Shown here: positions 1-8,276 of the stretch, piece by piece
Position numbering within the stretch: position 1 is the first letter of the stretch
Layout of the letters: each line of letters begins with the position of its first letter
Source of the DNA: Paenibacillus methanolicus
Lineage (GTDB): Bacteria; Bacillota; Bacilli; Paenibacillales; Paenibacillaceae
NCBI RefSeq assembly: GCF_008124765.1
Contig: NZ_VNHS01000006.1
Coordinates: 372,001 to 436,000 of the forward strand
Reading direction: 5' to 3'
Length of the DNA: 64,000 nt
Made by a program: the position numbers and the translations under genes
The notes under the pieces: generated by a model
The model's database searches: none
What the model was told of the DNA's origin: nothing
Seen by the model: only the letters and a program-made list of their open reading frames with translations

Positions 1-515
1 CCCAGCATAGAACCGACATCCAGCGACAATCCGGTATTGTGCTCGCTTCGGCCGGGCGGCAGCGCGTAGTCCGCGCCCTTCGCTTCGTACATCCGGCGCT
101 GCTCTTCCATGTCCCGGTAACCGCTGCTAATGCGAAAATGGGTGACGCCGTCTTCCGCGGCCGCCTCGATCATCGCGCCGAACCGTTCCGCCACCGCGGC
201 GGAGAGCCGCGTATCCGCCTCCAACAGCCCATAGCCTTCCGTTAATTCGGGATGCGCCGCTAACGCGACGATGTCGGGTAGAACGCCTTCTTCGCGAACC
301 GGATGCGCCGAATTGACGAGAATCAAGTTGCCGCCGTACGTCTGCGCTTCGGACAGCTCGATCGACCGCCGGTTACCGTTCTTCTCTGCTGCCAAGACCG
401 TCGGATTACCCGCATCCCCTTCCATGCGACCTGCGTCTCCTTCCTTTTGCTGGCGCTGCATATAGGAATTGCCGATCAACACGGCAAGCAATAATAAAAC
501 AACCCACTTCTTCAT
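1..515 (-). CDS. VanY-type D-Ala-D-Ala carboxypeptidase, 3' end beyond the window
   Basis: About 171 codons are visible before the window edge. The protein opens with a short hydrophobic signal or anchor (MKKWVVLLLLAVLIG), then a linker, then the start of a VanY-family zinc peptidase domain: an SGYRD motif near residue 132 and a PGRSEHNTGLSLD motif near 154-166, whose His and Asp are metal ligands in the family. Such enzymes trim the terminal D-Ala from peptidoglycan stems outside the membrane. The ATG at 515 is preceded by AAAGGAGAG at good spacing. It lies downstream of a VanS/VanR-like pair on the same strand, so it is the likely target of that system. The C-terminal catalytic residues lie outside the window. 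Confidence 0.85.
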   Translation of the reverse strand, partial: MKKWVVLLLLAVLIGNSYMQRQQKEGDAGRMEGDAGNPTVLAAEKNGNRRSIELSEAQTYGGNLILVNSAHPVREEGVLPDIVALAAHPELTEGYGLLEADTRLSAAVAERFGAMIEAAAEDGVTHFRISSGYRDMEEQRRMYEAKGADYALPPGRSEHNTGLSLDVGSML

Positions 516-596
516 CAAACTCTCTCCTTTAACCGTCTGTCCTTAAGGTTAATGAAAAGTGTTTAAATCGAAAGTGGGTTGTAGTTTAAATTTTTC

Positions 597-1724
597 TTAA
601 ATTGGCATCGCCGGGGCTGCGTGGCCGTCCTCCCGCTTCAGCGGAAGCCGCACTTCGAACGAGGTCCGCGTCACGTCGCTATGCGCCGCAATGCTGCCGC
701 CGTGGCGCTCGACGATGTTCTTCGCGATGAACAAGCCGAGTCCGGTGCTCCCGCCTTGATGGGTGCGCGCCCGGTCTCCCGTATAGAACATATCGAATAG
801 AAAGGGTAGCTCTTGTTCCGGAATATGATTGCCGTAATTCGTCACTCGCACCGTTACCGCTTCCAGATCCGTCTCGCAGGCGATGTCGATGAAACGTCCG
901 TCCGTCCCGTAACGCGCCGCGTTCGACAGCAGGTTCTCGAACACCCGCGCGAGCATCGCCCCGTCGCCGCTGACCATGACGCGCGGCGGTATCGCCAGTC
1001 GGGCGGACAAGCCGCCGTTCTCGAAGATGGGGACCATTTCCTCGGCCATCTGGTACAGCAGCTCGCTCAGATCAACCGGCCGGCGCTCGATATCGAGCAT
1101 GCCATAATTCATTTTCGCAATCTCGAACAGCTCTTCGATCAGCCGCTCCAAGCGCCGCGACTTGGTATACGCGATCATCGCGTAGTGCTTGGCCTGCTCG
1201 GGCGGGAGCTGCTCGTTCTTCAGAATATAGTCCAAATACCCGAGCACCGAAGTCAGCGGCGTTCGCAAATCATGCGCCAAATTGAGCACGAGCTGATCTT
1301 TGCTGGTCTCCGCGAAGTCGCCTCGCTCGATGGCGTTCTTCAGCTTCTCGCCCGCGCGATTGATGTCCTCGGCGATCGACTGGAATTCGTCGCCCGAGTC
1401 GATCTCCACGCGCGTCGCGAAGTCGCCGCCGGCCAGACGGCGGATGCCGCTCGAGATTTTCTCGAAATACGCGGCGTACGGCTTGGACAAGAGGTAGAAG
1501 AATAAGACCGCCATCGGAATGAAGACGACCATGAACGTGTTGACGTCCCCGACTTCGCTCATGAATCTGCGCAGGCGCACGATCGGGTCTTCCGCGTACA
1601 CGTGCTCGTGATAATAGCTTTGCAGCCCTTTGTAGAGCAAATACGTGAGCAGGCCGGAGAGCAGCATGCTGAGCCCGAACAACCCGAGCATCTTGGACCG
1701 GAAGCTGCGTCTGGATTTAACCAT
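597..1724 (-). CDS. VanS-like sensor histidine kinase
   Basis: A 375-residue membrane kinase. Two hydrophobic segments (about residues 13-31 and 63-80) flank a short extracellular loop. A HAMP linker follows, then a HisKA H-box NLAHDLRTPLTSVLGYL with the phospho-acceptor His at 151, and an ATPase domain with an N-box (FENLLSNAARYG) and a GLGLF G2 box near the C-terminus. Length and H-box resemble VanS-type kinases, which sense cell-wall antibiotics or wall stress. Its ATG at 1724 overlaps the end of the regulator by 8 bp, so the two are translationally coupled. The actual signal cannot be read from sequence. Confidence 0.88.
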   Translation of the reverse strand: MVKSRRSFRSKMLGLFGLSMLLSGLLTYLLYKGLQSYYHEHVYAEDPIVRLRRFMSEVGDVNTFMVVFIPMAVLFFYLLSKPYAAYFEKISSGIRRLAGGDFATRVEIDSGDEFQSIAEDINRAGEKLKNAIERGDFAETSKDQLVLNLAHDLRTPLTSVLGYLDYILKNEQLPPEQAKHYAMIAYTKSRRLERLIEELFEIAKMNYGMLDIERRPVDLSELLYQMAEEMVPIFENGGLSARLAIPPRVMVSGDGAMLARVFENLLSNAARYGTDGRFIDIACETDLEAVTVRVTNYGNHIPEQELPFLFDMFYTGDRARTHQGGSTGLGLFIAKNIVERHGGSIAAHSDVTRTSFEVRLPLKREDGHAAPAMPI

Positions 1725-2412
1725 TGAACGTGTACCCTACTCCCCACACCGTCTTGACGAACTTGTCCTTGTCTTCGCCCAGTTTCTTGCGCAGCGTCCG
1801 GATGTGCACCATGACCGTGTTGCCGCTGCCGCTCTCATAGTAGGCGTCCCCCCACACCTGCTGGAAAATATGCTCCGCGCTGAACACCTTGTTCGGATTG
1901 CCGGCCAGCAAGCATAAGATATCGAACTCCTTGGGCGTGAGAATGACCAGTTCGCCGTACAAGACGACGGTCCGCTTGTCCGGGTCGATCATGAGTCCGC
2001 CCGACTCAATCACGGGCTTCGCCCCGGCGTGCGGCGCGTTCAATTGCAAGGCGCGCCGAAGTTGAGCGTTCACCCTGGCCATGAGCTCAAGCGGGTTGAA
2101 CGGTTTGGTCATATAATCGTCGGCGCCCATCACGAGGCCGGTGATTTTGTCGAGATCCGACGCCTTCGCGCTCAGGAAAATGATCGGGAACCGATATCGC
2201 TCCCGGATTTGCCGCGTCAATTCGTGGCCGTCCAGCTTCGGCATCATAATATCCAGGATCGCCAAATCGATCGGATGCGCAAGCACCGCCTGCAGCGCGG
2301 CCGCGCCGTCGTTTGCCTTGATGGCATGATAGCCTTCCTGCTCGACGTGCATCGCGATTAGATCCGCAATCTCTGGTTCGTCGTCGGCGATTAAGATCGT
2401 AACGCGTTTCAT
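1717..2412 (-). CDS. VanR-like OmpR-family response regulator
   Basis: A 231-residue regulator with a receiver domain (acidic pair near residues 10-11, phospho-acceptor D54 in LAILDIMMP, K103 in MTKPFNP) and a C-terminal OmpR/PhoB winged helix ending in TVWGVGYTF. All phosphotransfer residues are present. It is the first gene of the vanR-vanS-vanY-like run and overlaps the kinase start by 8 bp. It presumably controls the carboxypeptidase and itself. No vanH, vanA or vanX homologue lies on the upstream side, so a complete glycopeptide-resistance operon is not shown here. Confidence 0.9.
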   Translation of the reverse strand: MKRVTILIADDEPEIADLIAMHVEQEGYHAIKANDGAAALQAVLAHPIDLAILDIMMPKLDGHELTRQIRERYRFPIIFLSAKASDLDKITGLVMGADDYMTKPFNPLELMARVNAQLRRALQLNAPHAGAKPVIESGGLMIDPDKRTVVLYGELVILTPKEFDILCLLAGNPNKVFSAEHIFQQVWGDAYYESGSGNTVMVHIRTLRKKLGEDKDKFVKTVWGVGYTFNG

Positions 2413-2489
2413 GCGGCTAACAGCTCCTTACAACGTGATGCGGCTGTCGCCCTCCTCAGCGGCGGCGCAGCGCGTTTCATTCCGTAGAA

Positions 2490-2521
2490 TTAAGATAGCA
2501 TCATCTATCCATTCATCTTAA
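2490..2521. promoter_or_regulatory. Inverted repeat upstream of the vanR-like gene
   Basis: TTAAGAT (2490-2496) and ATCTTAA (2515-2521) form a perfect 7-bp inverted repeat with an 18-nt spacer, about 80-110 bp upstream of the response regulator start. It could be a self-control site for the VanR-like protein. No footprint-type evidence is available from sequence alone. Confidence 0.3.
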
Positions 2522-2689
2522 CGGAAAAGGGAGTACCGCTCAACGGGCGATACCTATAAAGCCGAAGCGCGATCAGCCGGCGTCGTCTACGGATGAAAGC
2601 GGGATGCAGCCGGAGCAATTACCCTTATGGGTGATGTTCAGTCCGACTGCGGTCTGATACGATCGGGGTATCTGACATGGAGGTGCTGT

Positions 2690-2839
2690 ATGACGGACCA
2701 CAATAACTTGAAACCTGACGACCAAGAACAAGCAGGCAGCTCGCAGGAAGCGGAGCTGAACGATTTGCCGGAGGAGCTGGACGAAACCGAACGGCAGCAA
2801 GTCCAAGGCGGCGGCCGTCGCCGAGGTCCGCTTTCCTAG
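2690..2839 (+). CDS. Small peptide with double-glycine-like leader
   Basis: A 49-residue acidic-to-basic peptide. The ATG at 2690 has GGAGG at 2679-2683, 6 nt upstream, so I prefer it over the in-frame ATG at 2627. Residues 1-39 are rich in D, E, N and Q; the end is GGGRRRGPLS. Counting back from G40-G41, L30 (-12), E34 (-8) and V38 (-4) match the leader consensus of double-glycine peptides; the -7 position is R instead of a hydrophobic residue. Cleavage there would leave an 8-residue basic tail. A strong dedicated terminator follows. No C39 peptidase transporter or modification enzyme lies nearby, so a bacteriocin or signal role is only a hypothesis. Confidence 0.6.
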   Translation: MTDHNNLKPDDQEQAGSSQEAELNDLPEELDETERQQVQGGGRRRGPLS

Positions 2840-2867
2840 CGTAACCAGATAGCAAACAGGATGAAGA

Positions 2868-2901
2868 AACCCGCGACGCCGAACGGCGTCGCGGGTTCTT
2901 T
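2868..2901 (+). terminator. Rho-independent terminator after the small peptide gene
   Basis: A perfect 13-bp stem (2868-2880 paired with 2885-2897), loop GAAC, followed by CTTTG. It ends the small peptide transcript 29 bp after its stop codon. Confidence 0.85.
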
Positions 2902-2969
2902 GCATAAGGAAGTGACTAGGGAAGGACAACCATCGCGAATTTCTCGTTGCGCTTTTACTGCTTATTCTA

Positions 2970-3008
2970 TACACTGTTTATATAATATACTGTTTATATA
3001 TTAAACAG
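2970..3008. promoter_or_regulatory. Candidate TetR operators over the ABC exporter promoter
   Basis: ACACTGTTTATA (2971-2982) is followed by ATACTGTTTATA (2987-2998). The second overlaps a palindrome CTGTTTA-N5-TAAACAG (2990-3008). The identical 12-mer occurs, inverted, at 6831-6842 just upstream of the TetR gene of this cluster. A possible promoter (TTGCGC at 2947, 17-nt gap, TACACT at 2970) would be blocked by a repressor bound here. Confidence 0.6.
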
Positions 3009-3022
3009 AAAGAGGTGCAACC

Positions 3023-3910
3023 ATGCAGCCGAACGCGATTGAAATCCGTAACTTGCACAAAAGTTTCGGAAGCCATCCTGTACTCAAGGGCCTTGATCTC
3101 GACGTGCCAGCCGGTTCGATCTTTGCCCTGCTCGGTCCGAACGGGGCCGGCAAAACGACGCTGATCCACATTCTCGCGACGCTGGTCATCCCGGATCAGG
3201 GGACCGCGCGCGTGGCGGGATCGGATACCGTCAGCCAGAAGAACGACGTCAAACGCGCGATCAGTCTGACCGGTCAATTCGCCGCCGTCGACGACATGCT
3301 GACCGGCGAGGAGAACCTCGTCATGATCGGCCGCTTATCCGGTCTGAGCTCCGCCGAGGCCAAGGCTCGCGCGGCCGAACTGTCCGAACAGTTCGAGCTG
3401 AACGGCGCTTCCCGCAAGCGGGTCAAGACCTACTCGGGCGGCATGCGGCGCCGCCTGGATCTTGCGGCCAGCCTGATCTCGCCGCGGCCGATTCTGTTCC
3501 TCGACGAGCCGACGACCGGGCTCGACACATCCAGCCGGCGCGCCTTGTGGGACATCATCCTTCACCTCGCGAAGCAGGGCATTACCGTCTTCCTCACGAC
3601 GCAATATTTGGAAGAAGCCGATCAGCTCGCGGATTGCGTCGCCGTCCTCGCGGGCGGGCGCATCATCGCGAACGGATCGCCCGCGGAACTGAAGTCGCGC
3701 GTCGGCGGCGAGGTGATCGAACTCGTGAACGGAAGCGACGAGGTCGTCCACGCCCTCCCGACCAGCGGCCGGATCGCCGATGTGCAGCGCCAGCTGGCCG
3801 AGCTGCTTCCGTCCCTCCCACACGAGACGCGCGTTCGGCTCCGCGCACCGAGCATGGACGACGTCTTCGTCGCATTGACCGCCATGCCGAAGGAGGCCAT
3901 GTCCGTATGA
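3023..3910 (+). CDS. DrrA-type ABC exporter ATP-binding protein
   Basis: A 295-residue single ATPase domain of the daunorubicin-resistance (DrrA) type. Walker A GPNGAGKT is at 38-45, the signature YSGGM at 137-141, Walker B ILFLDEP at 157-163, and the C-terminus carries the usual DrrA tail ending with SMDDVFVALT. AAAGAGGTG precedes the ATG at 3023. Its TGA overlaps the ATG of the permease, so the two form one export complex. Substrate is unknown; the family exports drugs, lipids or peptides. Repression by the TetR at 6011 is inferred from the shared operator-like sequence. Confidence 0.9.
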   Translation: MQPNAIEIRNLHKSFGSHPVLKGLDLDVPAGSIFALLGPNGAGKTTLIHILATLVIPDQGTARVAGSDTVSQKNDVKRAISLTGQFAAVDDMLTGEENLVMIGRLSGLSSAEAKARAAELSEQFELNGASRKRVKTYSGGMRRRLDLAASLISPRPILFLDEPTTGLDTSSRRALWDIILHLAKQGITVFLTTQYLEEADQLADCVAVLAGGRIIANGSPAELKSRVGGEVIELVNGSDEVVHALPTSGRIADVQRQLAELLPSLPHETRVRLRAPSMDDVFVALTAMPKEAMSV

Positions 3911-4701
3911 TAACCGTCAAACCGGAGGCGCAAGCGAAGACGCCGTCGCTGCTCGCCACGAATGCCGTCTTCATCGGTCGCAGCATGCGCTTCACGCTGC
4001 GCAATTCCGATGCCTTAATTATGGCTATTATGCTGCCCACCATTCTTATGCTTCTATTTACGTACGTATTCGGCGGCGCGATCGACCAGGGCGGAAATTA
4101 CGTGAATTACGTTGTGCCCGGCATCATCCTGCTGTGCGCCGGCTTCGGCTCTTCGAGCACCGCGGTCGACGTCGCCCACGATATGACTTCCGGCATCATC
4201 GACCGCTTCCGGACGATGCCGATCAGCAGCATAAGCGTCGTCGCGGGCCACGTCGTCGCAAGCCTTGTCCGCAACCTGTTCGCGACCGGCATCGTCATCG
4301 GCGTCGCCCTGCTCGTCGGGTTCGAGCCAAACGCGAACCTCGCCGATTGGCTGCTGGCGATCGGCATGGTCAGCTTGTTCATTTTCGCCCTTACCTGGGC
4401 GTATGCCGCGATCGGCCTCGTGGCCGGCAGTCCGACCGCCGCGAGCGGCTACGGCTTCGCGCTGCTGTTCCTCCCGTACATCTCGAGCGCGTTCGTCCCG
4501 ACGGACACGATGCCCGCATGGCTGCAAGGCGTGGCGAAGCACCAGCCGATCACGCCCGTCATCGAGACGCTTAGAGGGCTTCTTACCGGAACGCCGATCG
4601 GCAATCAGGCTTGGCTGGCCATCGGCTGGTGCGCGCTTATCTTCCTGCTCTCGCTGATCTGGGCGGCTTGGTCGTTTCGACGGAAGGCTAATGCCAGATA
4701 A
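3907..4701 (+). CDS. DrrB-type ABC-2 exporter permease
   Basis: A 264-residue ABC-2 permease with about six hydrophobic segments, including the first around ALIMAIMLPTILMLLFTYVF and a conserved SSAFVPTDTMPAWLQ region. The reading frame is open far upstream inside the ATPase gene, but the ATG at 3907 overlaps the ATPase stop (ATGA), which is the natural start. It would form the membrane pore for the ATPase at 3023-3910. Confidence 0.88.
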   Translation: MITVKPEAQAKTPSLLATNAVFIGRSMRFTLRNSDALIMAIMLPTILMLLFTYVFGGAIDQGGNYVNYVVPGIILLCAGFGSSSTAVDVAHDMTSGIIDRFRTMPISSISVVAGHVVASLVRNLFATGIVIGVALLVGFEPNANLADWLLAIGMVSLFIFALTWAYAAIGLVAGSPTAASGYGFALLFLPYISSAFVPTDTMPAWLQGVAKHQPITPVIETLRGLLTGTPIGNQAWLAIGWCALIFLLSLIWAAWSFRRKANAR

Positions 4702-4739
4702 CTTGCCCATAATCGTAACTATGACGGGAGGCTGAGAGC

Positions 4740-5927
4740 TTGGCTAACGCGAAACGCCACCTTTCCAGATCCGCATCCAACAGCCCGATATCGCCGGAGA
4801 GGCGCTTGCTGGCGCCCGATCTTGGCCGAGGCTTCATGCTGCTGTTAATCGTGATCGCCCATGTTCCGATGTACATTCACTCCTCCGGCACGGTCGTGAT
4901 TAGCCGTCCGCTCGGGGAGAATGTTCTGGATGATGTCGTCAATTTTATCGGATTGCTGCTTGTCGATAATCGCTCCTACCCCCTATTTGCCGGATTATTC
5001 GGCTACGGATTGGCGTTCATGGTATCCCGCCAGCTTGCCGCAGGGGTGCCGGAGAAGGAGGTCCGCCGCTCGCTGCGCCGCCGCTCGCGGCTGCTGATCG
5101 CGTTCGGCTTCGTTCACTTCGTCTTCATCGGAGGCGCCGATATTCTCGGGCTGTACGGCGTGACCGGCCTCCTGTTCGGCAGACTGCTATTCCGGCCGAA
5201 GCAAGCCTTGCTGAAGACAATCGGCTGGGTCAGCCTAGCCTACCTCATCATCGTTCCGATCACGTGGGTATGGGTCATGCCGATCTCCGCGGGGGATTCC
5301 TTCATCACCTCGCATTCGCCCACCTACGCGCAGATGGTCGCGGATCATGCGATCGCCTTTCCGTTCGTCATTGCGGTCCAAATGACCCTCTTCCCGATGG
5401 TGCTGCCCGTTCTCCTCGGCATATGGCTATCCGGGAAGCCCTGGATCGAACGACCGGAAGAATACCGGCGGCAGCTGAAAAAAATCGCGTTCGGCGGCAT
5501 TGGCATCTCCGCTGCCGGAGCGCTCCCGCTGGCGTTAGCCGGCGCGCGGCTGTGGGATCCGCCGCCAGCCGCGCTCGACTGGAGCGTCGCGCTCAGCCTG
5601 CTCAGCGGAATCGCCGGGGGCTTCGGCTATTTAGCTCTGATCGCGCTGCTTAGCCTATCCGCACCCCAGACGGTTCCGAGACTGACGTATGTTCTGGCCG
5701 CCATAGGGAAGCGCTCCCTGACGTTTTATCTTTATCAAGAAGCGCTGCTCGTGCTGCTTCTATCGCCCGTCGCGTTCGGCATCGGGGCAGCCATCGGCAG
5801 CGCCGAAGCCTTCTTGATCGCCGTCCTGATCTGGTTGTCCGGAGGATGCTTGGCCGCGTGGCTGGAAAGGCATGACCGGTCTGGGCCGGCAGACGCGCTA
5901 ATGCGAAAGCTGGTATATCGCAAGTAG
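4740..5927 (+). CDS. DUF418-family multi-pass membrane protein
   Basis: A 395-residue protein starting with TTG at 4740, chosen because GGGAGG sits 8 nt upstream and no ATG in frame does better. The N-terminal LLAPDLGRGFMLLLIVIAH, the YPLFAGLFGYG segment and the YGVTGLLFGRLLF segment are typical of DUF418/YeiB-like proteins. About ten membrane segments are visible, and the C-terminal third contains KRSLTFYLYQEALLV, also typical. Function of the family is not established. It lies 38 bp after the exporter permease on the same strand and ends at a bidirectional terminator, so it probably belongs to the exporter operon. Confidence 0.82.
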   Translation: MANAKRHLSRSASNSPISPERRLLAPDLGRGFMLLLIVIAHVPMYIHSSGTVVISRPLGENVLDDVVNFIGLLLVDNRSYPLFAGLFGYGLAFMVSRQLAAGVPEKEVRRSLRRRSRLLIAFGFVHFVFIGGADILGLYGVTGLLFGRLLFRPKQALLKTIGWVSLAYLIIVPITWVWVMPISAGDSFITSHSPTYAQMVADHAIAFPFVIAVQMTLFPMVLPVLLGIWLSGKPWIERPEEYRRQLKKIAFGGIGISAAGALPLALAGARLWDPPPAALDWSVALSLLSGIAGGFGYLALIALLSLSAPQTVPRLTYVLAAIGKRSLTFYLYQEALLVLLLSPVAFGIGAAIGSAEAFLIAVLIWLSGGCLAAWLERHDRSGPADALMRKLVYRK

Positions 5928-5963
5928 CCGTTGGCAAGGATACTTGCCATAAGACGCGATAAA

Positions 5964-6011
5964 AACAAAGGCAGCCGGTCTCCGCGATTGCGGAAACGAG
6001 CTGCCTTTGTT
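5964..6011. terminator. Bidirectional terminator between convergent genes
   Basis: AACAAAGGCAGC (5964-5975) pairs perfectly with GCTGCCTTTGTT (6000-6011), with a small inner hairpin TCCGC/GCGGA. A- and T-rich flanks allow use on both strands, for the DUF418 gene and the convergent TetR gene. Confidence 0.8.
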
Positions 6012-6778
6012 CACGATTTGCCAGCCATATAATGTTCGATGCCGTCCAATATCCGCTCCAGCCCGAAATCGAAATCCTCCAATATCTCCTCGGCATTATC
6101 GTCCGTGCCCGTATACGCACCGGAGACGAGCAGCGGATGCAAATCCGGAAAGCGCTCCGGCGTCACCAACCTGCTGAGCGTTCCCAGATACGGCGCGCCG
6201 CTGAAAGCGGCCGACGTCATCCCTCCCTTTAACGCCCGGTTGAAGTCCCGCTGCAAAATGCCGCATGCCCGCGCGTAGCTGCTCAGCAGCAGGATGACGG
6301 ACATTTTCTCGGCATCGGTCAACTGAAGCCCGCGCATGATGCGCAGCGCGCTATCGACAACCTGCAAGTTGTTCGGCGTGATCGGCGCGCCTGTAATCGG
6401 AATTTCGCTCACCCACGAACGAGCCTGGAAGAGATGAATCATCGCGCCTACATACACGCGCAAGCCCTCTCGCCAGGGCATCCCCTCATAAATCCGTTCC
6501 TCAATCCCAAGCTCGCACACCGCGTCCTGCATAAGCAGCAGCAGATCCTCTTTGCTCGGGATATACCGGTAGAGCGACATCGCCGTGAAGCCGAGCGAAG
6601 ACGCCACCCGGTTCATGGACACGGCGGCCAGCCCTTCCGCATCCGCAATCGCGATCGCGGCATCCACGATCTGCTTGACGTTCATCTCCCGCTTCGGTCC
6701 CCGCTGCGGTTCCTTGACAATTCCCCAGCTGAGCGCCACGCCGCGCGGCAGCTCGTTCTGTGTCGTTTCCTCGTCCAT
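6011..6778 (-). CDS. TetR-family repressor of the neighbouring exporter
   Basis: A 255-residue regulator with a tetracycline-repressor-like N-terminal extension (GVALSWGIVKEPQRGPKREM), a helix-turn-helix around residues 52-75 (SMNRVASSLGFTAMSLYRYI) and a long C-terminal ligand domain of the TetR_C type. GGAGGAA precedes the ATG at 6778. It is convergent with the exporter/DUF418 genes. Its own upstream region carries the same 12-mer as the exporter promoter, pointing to auto-repression and repression of the exporter. The inducer is unknown. Confidence 0.87.
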   Translation of the reverse strand: MDEETTQNELPRGVALSWGIVKEPQRGPKREMNVKQIVDAAIAIADAEGLAAVSMNRVASSLGFTAMSLYRYIPSKEDLLLLMQDAVCELGIEERIYEGMPWREGLRVYVGAMIHLFQARSWVSEIPITGAPITPNNLQVVDSALRIMRGLQLTDAEKMSVILLLSSYARACGILQRDFNRALKGGMTSAAFSGAPYLGTLSRLVTPERFPDLHPLLVSGAYTGTDDNAEEILEDFDFGLERILDGIEHYMAGKS

Positions 6779-6825
6779 TGCGTTCCTCCTGCAGCCATTA
6801 CCGCCATGCTGCCCACATAATTGCG

Positions 6826-6846
6826 TATTGTATAAACAGTATTATA
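6826..6846. promoter_or_regulatory. Candidate TetR operator upstream of the repressor gene
   Basis: TATAAACAGTAT at 6831-6842 is the exact reverse complement of ATACTGTTTATA at 2987-2998. TATAAT on the minus strand overlaps it. It lies about 55-65 bp upstream of the TetR start. Confidence 0.55.
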
Positions 6847-6902
6847 GCACACCGGCAGGAACGGATGAAACGCCATTCCCGGCTTGCATGTGCGATCGGC
6901 AG

Positions 6903-7538
6903 CTAGCCGTCCGCGCTCGCATAAAACATCCCGATGACGCGCAGCCCGCCGAGCTGCGATTCCCCCGTCTTCGCGTACCCTCTGGCCTGATACCAAGCTT
7001 CATTCGCCGACTGTTCCGTGTCCAGGGCTACGCCGCGCGACCGTGCGCAGAAGGCCGATCGTTCGGCGGCATGAGCCGGCAGCGCGCTCCCGATGCCGGC
7101 CCCTTGGGCGCCGGGGGCTACGCCGATCATGAGCAGGTAATGATGCGGAACCGAAGGCGCCAGCTTGCGGGAGTGCCGCATGTAGCGGTTCAGAAGCACG
7201 GTGGCGCGAATCGGCAGGCGCAAGGACAAGACGGCGGCTCGCGCGATGGTCTGAGCGACGGTAACCGCAGCGGATAGCCCGACGTGATTCGACGCCTCCA
7301 TGGCATATGCCCCGACCAGCGCGCCTTCGCGATAGCAGCCCCACAGCTCGGACCGCCGCGCCAAGCCCTGCCTGAACGCGAACGCCGGCAGCAAATGGTC
7401 GTTAGCGAGTCTCCCCCGGCTGCCCGACGAACCGAACAACGTCTCGAACAACGGGTCTTCGTCGAATGCCGCCCTCATCAGCGAGATGAAGGCCTCACGG
7501 TCGCGGTCGGTCAGTCGTTCAAACGTAAAGACGGGCAT
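6903..7538 (-). CDS. GNAT-family N-acetyltransferase
   Basis: A 211-residue protein with the GNAT fold. The acetyl-CoA binding strand and P-loop are read as LLMIGVAPGAQGAGIGSAL near residues 135-153, where QGAGIG fits Q/R-x-x-G-x-G/A. The late FYARGY-like element is present as WYQARGYAKTGES. The ATG at 7538 overlaps the stop of the upstream membrane-protein gene (TGATG), so I prefer it to the GTG at 7541. The substrate cannot be deduced. Confidence 0.8.
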   Translation of the reverse strand: MPVFTFERLTDRDREAFISLMRAAFDEDPLFETLFGSSGSRGRLANDHLLPAFAFRQGLARRSELWGCYREGALVGAYAMEASNHVGLSAAVTVAQTIARAAVLSLRLPIRATVLLNRYMRHSRKLAPSVPHHYLLMIGVAPGAQGAGIGSALPAHAAERSAFCARSRGVALDTEQSANEAWYQARGYAKTGESQLGGLRVIGMFYASADG

Positions 7539-8113
7539 CACGGGGCGCCATTCCCCGTCCCCGCGTTCCGCCCCTCATGGTCGACCGCGAAGCTGTACAG
7601 CACTTTCAGCATAAACAACAGACTGACGGCCGACATCCATTCGGTTCGATACGGAAGCAGCGCTACAAGAACAACGCCTGCCGCAAGCAGCATGCCGCCG
7701 ATGAACCGCTGGAACGGCCTGGCCGACAGGGCGTATACGGCGCTCGCCCCCGAGATCGTGAACGCCCAAACCGCTAACGCCGGACCGAGATCCGCGCCTA
7801 GCAGCGCCGCAATGACCGGCAAATGCGCGTGCACCGCGATAAACAGCCAGCCTTTGCGCCGGTCGGCGGCATAGAAGTCGTTCGTCGAAGCCGTGAAATT
7901 GGCGGCGCAGCCCGCGCCCACGTCGAAGATAAGCAGCAGCGCCAACGCCGTCCGCCATGCCGGCAGATCGACCGTCGAATCCGGGAAGCCCAGCCACAAC
8001 GCGCAGGCGATTCCCGTTCCGATGGCCACGATCGCGAGGATCGTCCCGACCGACTGCTTCGCTCCGAACACCTCGTGCAGAAAGGATGGCATCGTTCTTT
8101 CGTTTCCGAGCAA
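7538..8113 (-). CDS. Small integral membrane protein of unknown function
   Basis: A 191-residue protein with about five hydrophobic segments and no family I can name. It starts with TTG at 8113, supported by GAAGGAGG 8 nt upstream; the nearby ATG is in another frame. It overlaps the acetyltransferase gene by one base and is divergent from a TetR gene, across a 42-bp inverted repeat. The TetR protein may control this pair. Confidence 0.7.
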   Translation of the reverse strand: MLGNERTMPSFLHEVFGAKQSVGTILAIVAIGTGIACALWLGFPDSTVDLPAWRTALALLLIFDVGAGCAANFTASTNDFYAADRRKGWLFIAVHAHLPVIAALLGADLGPALAVWAFTISGASAVYALSARPFQRFIGGMLLAAGVVLVALLPYRTEWMSAVSLLFMLKVLYSFAVDHEGRNAGTGNGAP

Positions 8114-8142
8114 GTCATTGGCCTCCTTCGATTAATCCGAAA

Positions 8143-8184
8143 ATTAGTTTTGTACTCATAGTCACAACAAACTACAAAACTAAT
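8143..8184. promoter_or_regulatory. Long inverted repeat between divergent genes
   Basis: ATTAGTTTTGTA (8143-8154) and TACAAAACTAAT (8173-8184) are perfect 12-bp arms with an 18-nt spacer. They lie between the membrane-protein/GNAT pair and the divergent TetR gene. This is the size and place expected for two half-sites of a TetR operator. Confidence 0.6.
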
Positions 8185-8276
8185 ATATCCGCAACCGCTT
8201 GTCCCCCGCAATATATTTATACTTGGCCGGTTGTAAATCTCTAAAATTCATCCTAAACTTATAGCGAGGTGAACGC

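Noticed and set aside
1..2412. Complete vancomycin-resistance operon
   Set aside because: Only regulator, kinase and a partial carboxypeptidase are visible; no ligase, dehydrogenase or dipeptidase gene lies in the window.
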